Positions 1-8,462 are shown, counted from the stretch's first letter. The stretch is DNA of 13,423 nucleotides from Conidiobolus incongruus B7586 (GCA_000697335.1 JNEM01010551.1:1-13423), one strand, 5' to 3'. Numbers and translations are program-made. Notes: generated by a model from the letters alone, not told the origin.

Positions 1-335
1 TAATATAAGTTAAATAAATCTAATATTATTTTCTAATAAGATAATATTTTTTATTATATTATAACTTTTATATTTAAATAACTTAAAAATAAGAAAATAA
101 TAGTTATAAAGTAACTTTTTTAATTTTTTAATTTTAACCTAATTAAATATTTTTAAGATTAATTAAAAAAATTATTAAATCTTTTCTTTTAATAAAAAAT
201 TTAAATTAACTTTAAGTATATGTTTAAGAATCATAAAATAAAACTAACCTTTTTTAATATAAAAAGTTAATTAATTTTATACCTTATAAATTTAAAAAAG
301 TTAAAAAAGTTAAAGATAAATATATTAAGTTTTAA
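1..335 (+). pseudogene. Tc1 (DD34E) transposase remnant, C-terminal part, copy A
   Basis: This is the C-terminal third of a DDE transposase, broken by many stops. In one frame the second catalytic Asp is kept (GAT at 40-42). The position of the catalytic Glu reads Lys (AAA at 145-147) exactly 35 codons later, which is the DD34E spacing of Tc1 enzymes. Around it the decayed equivalent of the SPDLNPIEHLW block can be followed. The tail reads PYKFKKVKKVKDKY, close to the PYRLKKVRKAKDRY tail of copy B, and ends at TAA 333-335. TGG and CAA codons have typically become TAG or TAA, and GAA has become AAA. This is what C-to-T change on both strands would leave. Confidence 0.8.
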
Positions 336-363
336 TATTTTTTTATCACTAAAAACTTATAAA

Positions 364-564
364 TTTATAACTTATCTTAAATAAAATTTAAAAGTTAATA
401 TTTTAACTAATTAATAATTAAATATTATTATTTAATAATTTATATTATTAATAAATATTATAAACTTTAATTATTTAATTTAAATCTATTTTATTAAATA
501 TTAATCAAATTATAATTAAAAATATAATGTTTTTGACTTTATGACTTACTTTAACAGGTTATTG
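364..564 (+). repeat. Right terminal repeat of copy A with inner and outer direct repeats
   Basis: An inner unit (TTTATAACTTAT at 364-375) and an outer unit (TTTATGACTTAC at 538-549) lie 174 bp apart. They correspond to the TTTATAACTCAC and TTTATGACTCAC units of copy B. The terminus is GGTTATTGTA, ending next to TA at 565-566. The CAC-to-TAT and CAC-to-TAC differences fit C-to-T decay. Confidence 0.75.
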
Positions 565-566
565 TA

Positions 567-1540
567 TTAATCTACTTATATAATTGAATTTATTATTTTA
601 TAAATCATAATAATATTCAAAATAAAAAATATATAAATATATAAACTTGATATTAAAAATTTAAATTATAATAATCTAAAATATTTTCAATATAATTAAA
701 AATTCTAGTTTATTATAAATTTGCAATTTAAGGACATATACACAAACAAAGAAATGGTTAAGGGATTGTTGCTTAGATTCACAAATAGTAATTCACAAAA
801 AGTGTTATAATTGTTAATTAATTAAATATGGAAAAAATTATAAAAATGTATATTTTGAATTACTACTTAGAAATGTGTTATTCATATATTTCCAAATATT
901 TGTAATATATCAGTGAAATCTATTATATTTGATCTCAAATGGTTTTGTATGAATTTCTATGATATACTTTTATTATAAGCTATATAAAACCTAATGGATT
1001 AATTTTGAAACAAAAATTAATAGACTAGAATGAGGTAACAAACATAAACAGACCTCAAATTTAAACACGTGTTAATGAGTCAAAGTAGATGATTTTGAGA
1101 CAAAAAGATAATATATTTATCAACTAGTTTAATTCGCTAATAAAAACCAATAAAATAAAAAACATCTTAATTCATTTAATAAAATGAAAATTTCGATAAA
1201 ACATTATTCTTCAAAGATTAAATCAAACTTATACTTTAAATTTTATTAAATAAAGCATTAAATTTATCAAAATATAATATGTAAATCAATCAAGCAAAAT
1301 TAATTAGAGAAAATTAAAGAGAAATAGCATAATTGATAGCCGAAAACTAATGTTCTACGGAATAGTGTAGGCTAGCATTGATATTAACACTCTTTATTCC
1401 TATTTCGAACTTATTTTCTAGAATTTATAAAGTTATTATTTGAAGATTGTTTTCTTTAGATTATGCATAGAGTTTTTGCTTGCTGATCAGTATCACCATT
1501 GTAATTAGTTAGTTAATTTTTATCCATCATGTATTGGAAA
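567..1540. other. Intergenic region upstream of the CAP gene
   Basis: No gene was found here. The sequence is less extreme in AT content than the transposon to its left, especially at 720-790 and 1320-1420. It holds only very short reading frames, such as 18 codons from 754, which I do not consider genes. A CACGTG at 1066-1071 and a TGAGTCA at 1076-1082 lie about 490 bp upstream of the CAP TATA element. The higher-GC patch at 1330-1410 was not identified. Confidence 0.5.
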
Positions 1541-1566
1541 ATATTGTTGGTTGTTTATTTCAAACT

Positions 1567-1577
1567 CAATATAAATA
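1567..1577 (+). promoter_or_regulatory. TATA element of the CAP gene
   Basis: CAATATAAATA lies 190 bp before the proposed ATG. The same 11 bases occur in the same orientation relative to the decayed paralogue (12274-12284, - strand), and the sequence downstream of both can be aligned, including ATTACC/ACTACC and CATATTAATT/TACATTAATT. The block was therefore copied with the gene and is probably the core promoter. The transcription start itself cannot be read from the sequence. Confidence 0.55.
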
Positions 1578-1766
1578 CATATTCAAGGATCCAGTTGACA
1601 ATCAGATTACCAATCTCGCTCCATACTTTCTATCATATTAATTGGGACTGGTTTCCTAATTAATTTCACTACTACTTTTTGAGCTTTGATACATATTTTA
1701 TTTTACCAAAGAAATCACGTATATTTCGAATTTTTAGCTATTCTAAATAAATTATCTATCAGTATA

Positions 1767-2543
1767 ATGTTCTATAAGAAATTTTTCACTGCTGTGATGA
1801 TGTTTACTCAAGTGTCCCAAGCCATTCTTCATTATGAAGAAAGGCTTCCTCAACCTACCAAAAGTGTAGTTACCATACCCACCATTATCAAAACTACTTC
1901 TGCCACTTATTCCACTGCTACTCCATCTAATCCTACTATTGTTTTCCCCCTTATCAGTTCTGACAATTCAAATTACCAACAATTGAAACTTATATATGAA
2001 TATATAATGAGAATATTCAACATTCCAGATATTCCTGTTCCCACTCCTGGACCTTCTTTTCAAGCCTTTAAGAAATCTCCTACCACTACTGTAGTACCCA
2101 AAGAAACATTTACAGAGAATCCCGAAGCTCGAATCGAAGTACCCAAAATCAACCAATTACCAGGATCCAACTCTCAATTCAATGCAAAAGATGTTTTAGA
2201 TGGAACCAATCGAGTCAGAGCTCAATATGGGAAGGAACCACTAGTGTTACATCCAGCTCTCATCCAAGAAGCTTACAATCAATGCAAATATATGCAGTCA
2301 ATCGACAAATTAACTCATGATCGTCCCAAAGGAACCAGTATGCGCGGTAACTTGGAAAAGCTCGGTTTCAAGGGAGGTAAAATTGGTGAAAACCTCGTTG
2401 TTGGTGCACTGACCTCTCGTGATGTTGTGAATTCTTGGGAAACTTCCGATGGTCATTTGAAGAACATGATTAGTAACTATAAATATATGGGTACTGCTAT
2501 ATGTGGACCTTATGCTTCTCAGGTATTAGCCTCTGATCCTTGA
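1767..2543 (+). CDS. Secreted CAP/SCP domain protein (PR-1-like), 258 aa
   Basis: This is a predicted extracellular protein of the CAP (SCP/TAPS, PR-1-like) superfamily. I chose the ATG at 1767 over the upstream ATG at 1686 because it gives a classical signal peptide (residues 1-19, ending VSQA). The paralogue at 11400-12114 also starts at the equivalent position. Residues 20-140 form a Thr/Pro/Ser-rich linker that may be O-glycosylated. The CAP domain spans about 141-256: a helix beginning LDGTNRVRAQYG, H184 in LTHDRP, the GENL motif (E208), W224 with E225, and DGHLKNM with H230. The GENL and DGHLKNM motifs resemble the compact bacterial/fungal YkwD type more than long plant PR-1. C173 and C246 could pair. 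No intron is needed. CAP proteins are known to bind sterols or lipids and to act in virulence or defence. The role here is unknown. Confidence 0.87.
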   Translation: MFYKKFFTAVMMFTQVSQAILHYEERLPQPTKSVVTIPTIIKTTSATYSTATPSNPTIVFPLISSDNSNYQQLKLIYEYIMRIFNIPDIPVPTPGPSFQAFKKSPTTTVVPKETFTENPEARIEVPKINQLPGSNSQFNAKDVLDGTNRVRAQYGKEPLVLHPALIQEAYNQCKYMQSIDKLTHDRPKGTSMRGNLEKLGFKGGKIGENLVVGALTSRDVVNSWETSDGHLKNMISNYKYMGTAICGPYASQVLASDP

Positions 2544-2622
2544 GTAGGTAATTATTTTTAGTTCTCTACTTATGAATCATTCATAAAAAATAATCATTTA
2601 ACATTATTTTATCGATATTTAA

Positions 2623-2628
2623 AATAAA
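2623..2628 (+). terminator. Possible poly(A) signal of the CAP gene
   Basis: AATAAA lies 80 bp after the TGA stop, in a reasonable position for a 3' end. In sequence this AT-rich the hexamer is common by chance, so support is weak. Confidence 0.3.
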
Positions 2629-3464
2629 AAGAGGTAAATTTCTCGTATATCATATTGAAATATAGAATGTTTTTTATTTTGACCACTATTATATTTGATT
2701 TTGAAATATGTCAAAAAAACGAATATTATTATTAAATCACATATTAAATTATACTTTAAACGATATATAAATGGATATATTTTTAATATAATATCCAAGT
2801 TTTAAACATAATATAATTTTAATTATTCGAATTTGAATTGATATTAGATATTTGGTTTAAATTTAATAACTGGGGGAAAAGATTTTTAAAAAGTGAAATT
2901 ATTTTGATTTGGTGCTAATAAGGAAATTAACTGTTTAAAATTCTGAGATTATTCATCATTTATCTAATATTTTCTAATTATAAAAAATAAGTTTAATAAT
3001 TATTCATATATTAATTATATATATAACATATTATTTTTTTCATAATTATATTTTAACTATGTTTTTTAAAATTTTAAAACTTGATGTTTTAATAAAATTT
3101 GATAATAAATTTAAAAAAAAATTCAAATTAGATTATTTAAATTATAAAATAATTTTTATATAGTTTTAGTAATTATATTAATTATAAAATATTAATAAAA
3201 TAATTCAAAGTTTCAAAATCAGATCAAAGTTTAAAAGTAAAGTAAAAGAGATAAAATAAATTTAATAATAATATTTCTGGCTTAATTTTGATTAATTATA
3301 TCATATTATAATTTTTTATCAAAATTCATTTTTACTTAATTTAAAAATATTATTTTGATATAATTTGATTTTAATAATAATAATTTTGAATATAATAGCA
3401 TTTAAAAATAAAGTGGTGATTTTATATCTTAGTATTATTAATATAGTTTAAATTATTCAATAAA
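2629..3464. other. AT-rich intergenic region
   Basis: No gene, RNA or clear repeat was seen. The few CpGs lie to the left (2612, 2644, 2719, 2760, 2829). From about 2835 to the transposon border I found none. The stretch may contain older decayed repeat sequence, but nothing could be aligned with the identified elements. Confidence 0.5.
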
Positions 3465-3466
3465 TA

Positions 3467-3671
3467 CACTGGCTTGTAAAAATGAGTTATAAAATTATAA
3501 TTATATATATTATTATCAATAACTCTGTTAATTCTTAATTAAATTAATTTAAATTAAAATTTATAATAAACTTATATTATTTATTTATAATTAAGTATAT
3601 TTGATTTAATTATATTAACTTTTAGTTGATATATTAAAATTTAAATTTTATTTAAGATGAGTTATAAATTT
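3467..3671 (+). repeat. Left terminal inverted repeat of copy B
   Basis: The outer direct-repeat core ATGAGTTATAAA is at 3482-3493 and an identical inner core is at 3657-3668. The outermost bases CACTGGCTTGTAAAA pair with the complement of the right end. The mid-section TTAATTTAAATTAAAAT also matches the reverse complement of the right repeat. Confidence 0.85.
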
Positions 3672-3696
3672 GTAAGTTTTAGTTATAAAAAGAAAA

Positions 3697-4710
3697 TTAA
3701 AACTTAGTATATCTATCTTTTGCTTTCCTAACTTTTTTAAGTTTATAGGGTATAGAATCAACTAACTTTTTACATTAAGAAAAATTAATTTTGTTTTAAG
3801 CTTCTTAAATATATTCTTAAAGTGTATTTAAATTTTTTACTGGTGGGAAAGCTTTAACTACTTTTTTTAACTAATCCTAAAGATGTTTAATTAGATTAAA
3901 GTTAAAAAATTAAAGAAACCACTTCATAACTATTATTATATTATTTTTAAATTATTTGGTAGTAGAAATAATAATATAACAGAAGGTATTATCTTATTAA
4001 AAAATAATATCTGATTTATTTAATCTATATTATTCAATAGTTTTTTTAATTTATTATTTAGAAGATTTTAATATATATTAGTATTAATTCCCCTATCAAT
4101 TTTATAAAGATACTTTATATTAGAAGATAACATATATCCTTAAATTATAATTAACTTATCATAATATTTTTAGGTTGAAATAATATAATGGCTATAAAGT
4201 AATTTTTTGTCTTTTTTAAAATATCTAGCTTTTTTATTAAATCTACTAAAGTATATTTTTGTTTTATTAAATTAAATAACCTTATTTTAATTAATTTTGG
4301 TTTAATATTAGTAATAACATTCTAACTCATGTTTAACTTTATAGTAAGACTTTTTTAGTTAAGGGTGTTTTTTTAAACTATAAGTGGTATTTATTATAAT
4401 ATAAAATATATATAATAGTATTAGTATTAACAAATATTCTTATATAATCTTGTAATTCTTTCTATATTTTTATAATAATATTATATTTACTTATATTAAC
4501 TAACCTATAAATATACTTTTTATTATATTTATTTATAACTTTAACATACTTAAATTTAAGTTTAAATATATCTTTACTATAATTTTTAATAGCTTTAACT
4601 ATAGTAAACTAGTTAACATTAGTAATTCTAGTAATCTTATAAGTTGATTTATCTTTATTATAGAGTTAATTAATATATAAGTGAATCTTTTTAAAGAGGG
4701 ATTTAGGTAT
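3697..4710 (-). pseudogene. Tc1-family (DD34E) transposase remnant, copy B
   Basis: The span is 1,014 bp, or 338 codons, matching the usual Tc1 transposase length of about 340 residues. Reading the - strand, the start codon appears as ATA (4708-4710), followed by PKSLFKKIHLYIN, a decayed N-terminal helix-turn-helix. The first catalytic site reads N instead of D (AAT at 4266-4268), in the frame of KVI..NKTK. The second Asp is kept (GAT at 3991-3993). The catalytic Glu position is Lys (AAA at 3886-3888), with exactly 34 residues between, hence DD34E. The block VMKW...NLIKHL is the decayed PDLNPIEHLW motif, followed by KKVVKAFPPVKNLNTL and the tail PYRLKKVRKAKDRYTKF. Many TGG and CAA codons are now TAG or TAA. 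In life the enzyme would cut and paste the element through its terminal repeats. Confidence 0.87.
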
Positions 4711-4850
4711 TTTAATACTAATATTATATAAAATAATAATTTATAATAATAATTTACAATAATAATATTAATATATATATATATAATTTAATAAAAGAAA
4801 AAAATTTAAGTAATTTTTGTTTTATATACCCCTTTAACTCTTAAATTTGT

Positions 4851-5055
4851 AAATTTATAACTCACCCTATTTAAAATTTAAAATTTAATATATTAACCAA
4901 TAATATATTAAATATAATTAGATATAACCTATTATAATCAGGTATTATACTTTAATTATATATTTTAATTTAAATTAATCTAGTTCAGTATTGTTTAAGT
5001 TACAGGTAAATATATAAGTGATTTTTATTTTATGACTCACTTTTGCAAGCTAATG
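4851..5055 (-). repeat. Right terminal inverted repeat of copy B
   Basis: This is the inverted partner of 3467-3671. The inner core complement TTTATAACTCAC is at 4854-4865 and the outer core TTTATGACTCAC is at 5029-5040, again 175 bp apart. The end is GCTAATG at 5049-5055, next to TA. The outer right unit keeps GTGAGTCATAAA on the - strand, which is probably closest to the ancestral form. Confidence 0.85.
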
Positions 5056-5222
5056 TAATAATATTTTATTAATTTAATCATTTTATCAAGAATCATAATA
5101 AAATTTTTAATAAATTATATTTATATTTTTATATATTAAAATATTATTTATAAAATTAATTTTATATGTTTTTATAAAAATATCTTTTAATTATTATTTA
5201 TTGATAATTAAAAAATTAAAGG

Positions 5223-5240
5223 TTTATCAATATTGATAAA
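5223..5240. repeat. 18 bp perfect palindrome
   Basis: TTTATCAATATTGATAAA reads the same on both strands. It lies just left of the MITE-like element and is not part of its terminal repeats. It could be a dimeric protein site or chance in AT-rich DNA. Confidence 0.35.
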
Positions 5241-5250
5241 AGATATAATA

Positions 5251-5458
5251 TTAGTGCAGAAATTAAGTAATGGCACAATTTTAAAATTAAAATTAAACAA
5301 ATAAATTAATAAATAATATATAAAAATTGAATATATATATATAGTTTGAAAATATTTATTTTCCTATATATTTTATATATATATAATCTTTCAAAACGTA
5401 TAATATGTTTGAAAGATTGGAAATTAAAAAATTTGCCATTTCTTAATTTCCATACTAA
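5251..5458. mobile_element. MITE-like inverted-repeat element, about 208 bp
   Basis: The left end (5251-5283, TTAGTGCAGAAATTAAG then TAATGGCACAATTTT) matches the reverse complement of the right end (5426-5458, TTAGTATGGAAATTAAG then AAATGGCAAATTTTT) at most positions. Several of the mismatches are transitions. A TA lies immediately outside each end (5249-5250 and 5459-5460), as expected for a non-autonomous Tc1/mariner-type element. The ends differ from those of the two Tc1 copies, so it is not a deletion derivative of them. No coding capacity is present. The inside holds a (TA)n run and, near the right end, two adjacent hairpins. Only one copy was seen in the window, so the MITE label rests on structure alone. 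Confidence 0.55.
5385..5451. repeat. Two back-to-back hairpins inside the MITE-like element
   Basis: The first hairpin (5385-5418) has arms AATCTTTCAAA and TTTGAAAGATT, perfectly complementary over 11 bases. The second follows with no gap (5419-5451), with arms GGAAATTAA and TTAATTTCC, complementary over 9 bases. The second overlaps the right terminal repeat of the element. Confidence 0.55.
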
Positions 5459-5461
5459 TAT

Positions 5462-6230
5462 TTAATAATTTTGAATTAGTTGGATATTTTAATGAAAAAA
5501 TATTAAAAATATGATATTTGAAATAAATTAATTTATAATTGAATAAATTCAACTATTATTATGATAATTATATAAAATGTTTAGTTAAATATTAATATAA
5601 TTTATAATAACTAGTTAAAAAATATCATTCATATTCAGTCATTTTTATATGAGTTATTAAAAATTTAACAAAATATAAATGACTTAAAATAAAATAATAT
5701 TTGATATATATATATAGTAATATATATAATATTAGAAATAATTTTTAATTTAATAATATTTAAAAAAAATAAAAATAATTTTGCCAATCAAATAATTAAA
5801 ATAAGAATTTAGGATATTAAAATAAACATTAAGACAAAAAAAACTAAACTATAATGCTATATATTTTATTATTAATTAAATTTTATATATTATTAAAAAT
5901 GCTCATTATCATTATATATTATATTTTTAACTTAATATTAATTAATAATATTATTGGATACCTGAATTAATAGTTTATTAAACTTTTTTATTATATTCAA
6001 TTATTATGAAGCAAATTATAATAGAATAAGATTATAAATAATATATATATTCTTAAATATTTAAGAAATTTTATCCTTTAAGTTATTTAAACTTAATCAA
6101 TTATTTTAAAAAATAAAAAAAGAGTATCATAATAATTTGAATATTATTTTTTCCTCTGAATAAAAATTATATTTAAATAAGCTGAAAATATATCATAATA
6201 TTATATTTTTAATTGAGTATTTTGAGTTAA
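5462..6230. other. AT-rich intergenic region before the receptor remnant
   Basis: No gene or named repeat was recognised. There is a loose inverted repeat at about 5638-5683 and a short (TA)n run near 5704. A first exon for the receptor remnant might be expected here, but no ATG followed by a convincing N-terminus and donor site was seen. Confidence 0.5.
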
Positions 6231-7148
6231 ATTAAATATAAGATAAAAATTAACAATGTTTTAATTTTAAATACCACAGTAACTATAATATGCGCTTGTA
6301 TTGGACTTATTTTGCTATGTTTAGCAGTACCTCTTTTTATCATTCATTTGAGGAATAAGAATTCGAGCTGGAATATTGATCAAAAGCTGCTTGCCATTCT
6401 CATCTTATTCGATATTTGTGTGAGTATGAATCCCATGCTAGTCATGATCACATCTGCCGCCACCGAATTCAAAATCTATATGAACTTGAAATATTCTTGG
6501 TTCTGTCAAATCCAAGTGATATTCCTAATTGGATTCATTCACTCTTCACTTTATACAGTCGCAATCATTGTTTGCAAGCGATTTTTACTCATTTCCAGTC
6601 AGATTAATGTGGTAGATTGGGTTTGGTGGGTAATACTAATATTGGATATTTAGACTATTTGGGTGCTGTGTATAATTACGGGAGCCTATAGTCAATTTCT
6701 AATGATGCCACTTGGAGGCAATTGCTTTATTTTGTGGGAGAACACACTTGGAAAAATCGATATTGTAGTGTTCGGTAGTCATAGTATTCAATCAATCCTT
6801 GTTCTCATATTCTGTTATTTGGGCATTATTTGGACTCGTTAAAAATCCATCAAAGACTTGAATTTAGTAGGGTCCAATGTTGCAGAGTCAACCAACATAC
6901 AGAATGAGATGTATATTACAAGACGCAATCAAGCCAAAGATACTCTCACTAAGCCACTGGTTCAAATCATTCTGTGTTTCTTGTGTTTATTATCCGAAGT
7001 CCTAGCATTCTTTTATGAAATCATCAGCAAATTCAATCGACCATTAATTTGAGATGCTATCAGTTTGATAGCAGTAAGTTAAGCAGCTATAAATAATTGG
7101 ATCGTAACTTTAGTTATTTATCCTAATTATAATGATAATTTGTTATAA
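6231..7148 (+). pseudogene. Family A-like 7TM (G protein-coupled) receptor pseudogene
   Basis: A single frame runs from 6231 to a final TAA at 7146-7148 and encodes seven hydrophobic segments: about 6279-6345, 6384-6455, 6505-6585, 6615-6700, 6760-6835, 6957-7030 and 7053-7121. It is interrupted by in-frame TAG (6651), TAA (6840), TGA (7050) and TAA (7080), with no frameshift. Class A features are visible. The TM2 Asp is in LILFD (codon 6411). The TM3 Cys (6504) lies exactly 25 codons before the Arg of CKRF (6579), the spacing of Cys3.25 to Arg3.50 in the DRY region. A Cys in the second outer loop (GGNC, 6723) could pair with the TM3 Cys. CWxP and NPxxY motifs are not recognisable. No start ATG is in frame; ACAG at 6276-6279 could be an old acceptor after a lost first exon. 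It would have sensed an unknown signal at the plasma membrane. Confidence 0.8.
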
Positions 7149-8434
7149 TTTTTACTTAAAATCAAATCAACAATCTAGAATTAATAACAAGTATAATGAA
7201 AAATAAAAATTTTAATCTATTATCTGTATTTAAATTGAATTAAATATATATTTTATGTATTACCATCAATCTCTTGTAATGATTTATAGTACTCATTAAT
7301 ATATAGAGTAAGATAGATATAATTAAATTAAAATTTAAAACTGAATAAGCCTTTACAATATTTCATATTTTTTCCATATAATATTATATAATAATTATCA
7401 ATAATATGTTATTTCCTTTAACTAAAGAGTTGGAGTATTAAAATCCTTAAAAACATATTCTGTTAAAATAAATAAAATTTTAATAATCTGTTTATTATAA
7501 TATTTTATAATAAATAAATTGGGTATTTCTGATTTAGAAATAATATTAATAAAATTGACAAATGGATTAAAATTTTAAAATATAATAAAAAATTTTTAAT
7601 ATTATAAATTTTTTTAATATTGTCAATTTTTATGTAAAAAGAGTTTTAAAACCATTAGGCTAATCATTATTTAATGAAAAATAAGAATTAATTTATTAAT
7701 ATTTAAATAACTCATCTAATCAATGAATTATATTGATAATATATTAGAAAAGCTGAAAATAATTGGTTATAATGATTAGATAATGAAAAATACAACTAAA
7801 TGAAGCAGTATATTTTATTGATACAATTATTAGTATCATTCAAAGAAATTAAGATATACCCGTTTTAAATGACTTTAAAATCGTTATAAAATTATATATT
7901 AATGATCAAAATTAGATTGAAAAAAATTTATTTTTTTTATATTTTAATAATTAATTTGGAATTTTAATGATCGAATGAGTAAAAATAACAATAAAATAAT
8001 AATGCATTATATTTGATATATTCTATATTGAATAACTATATTATAATTACTTTTTTTGAAAATAAACCTTTAAATGCTAGTTTTGATTTTTGTTGAAAAA
8101 ATAATTTTATTACTCACCCACATATATTATATAATTTTATTCAAGATATTTATAATAATATATTATTTCACTTTATTAATAACAAGTATAATTGTTGGAT
8201 AATTAAATAATGAACATAAAATTATAAAAATATGTATTAATAAATGTATTCATTTTTAGTGTACTAATAATTCATTACTATGATAATTGAACTTAGTTTT
8301 TAACAAAAGTTTATATGTATTATAAACCTATGCTTATATATATGATAAATAATATATCATATATATTCAATAATTCCAATTTTTTAATGATAATGAATTT
8401 AATCAAACCCTAATTATTTTTTTTCTAAATATTT
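7149..8434. other. AT-rich intergenic region
   Basis: No gene was found. A short inverted repeat (ATAAAATTGACA near 7549, TGTCAATTTTTAT near 7620) encloses about 60 AT bases and could be chance. Sparse CpGs remain (7861, 7882, 7972), unlike in the transposon copies. No transposon end could be aligned here. Confidence 0.5.
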
Positions 8435-8436
8435 TT

Positions 8437-8462
8437 ATAATTATATAATTATATAATTATAT
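8437..8462. repeat. Short tandem repeat, ATAATTAT x 3
   Basis: Three perfect copies of the 8 bp unit ATAATTAT are followed by AT. Directly after it, ATTGAAAGTTTCAAT forms a short palindrome with 7-base arms. Confidence 0.7.

Larger units (their letters stand above)
1..564 (+). mobile_element. Tc1-type DNA transposon, copy A, 3' part (cut by window edge)
   Basis: This is the 3' end of a Tc1/mariner-superfamily element on the + strand, recognised by aligning it with the reverse complement of the complete copy at 3467-5055. The match runs through the end of the transposase (stop at 333-335), an inner terminal repeat (core at 364-375) and an outer repeat (core at 538-549). It ends at 564, just before a TA at 565-566. 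The two repeat cores are 174 bp apart, against 175 bp in copy B, and the stop-to-inner-repeat distance of 29 bp is the same in both. The 5' part lies outside the window. The copy is strongly AT-biased and I found no CpG in it. Most differences from copy B are C/T or G/A transitions. It cannot encode a working enzyme. Confidence 0.85.
3467..5055 (-). mobile_element. Complete but decayed Tc1-type transposon, copy B (IR/DR ends)
   Basis: This is a 1,589 bp Tc1/mariner-superfamily DNA transposon lying between TA dinucleotides (3465-3466 and 5056-5057), the expected target-site duplication. Its ends read CACTGGCTTG on the left and, reverse-complemented, CATTAGCTTG on the right, like the CAGTGCCTTGC-type ends of many Tc1 elements. 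Terminal inverted repeats of about 205 bp each hold two copies of a shared core, ATGAGTTATAAA at 3482 and 3657, and its complement forms at 4854 and 5029. The cores are 175 bp apart at both ends, the IR/DR plan known from Sleeping Beauty-like Tc1 elements. The transposase remnant fills 3697-4710 on the - strand. I found no CpG in the element, and the damage is dominated by G:C to A:T changes, so this copy cannot move itself. Confidence 0.9.

Noticed and set aside
1686-1766. N-terminal extension of the CAP gene from the upstream ATG
   Set aside because: It would place 27 poorly conserved residues before a good signal peptide, and the paralogue has its ATG at the downstream position.
1968-2156. 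62-codon frame on the - strand inside the CAP gene
   Set aside because: It is a shadow of the CAP coding region with no recognisable features.
6416-6607. 63-codon frame on the + strand inside the receptor remnant
   Set aside because: It is out of frame with the seven membrane segments and is a shadow.
7549-7632. Inverted repeat around AT-rich sequence as a transposon
   Set aside because: The arms are only about 10-12 bases, there is no target-site duplication to support it, and such arms arise easily in AT-rich DNA.
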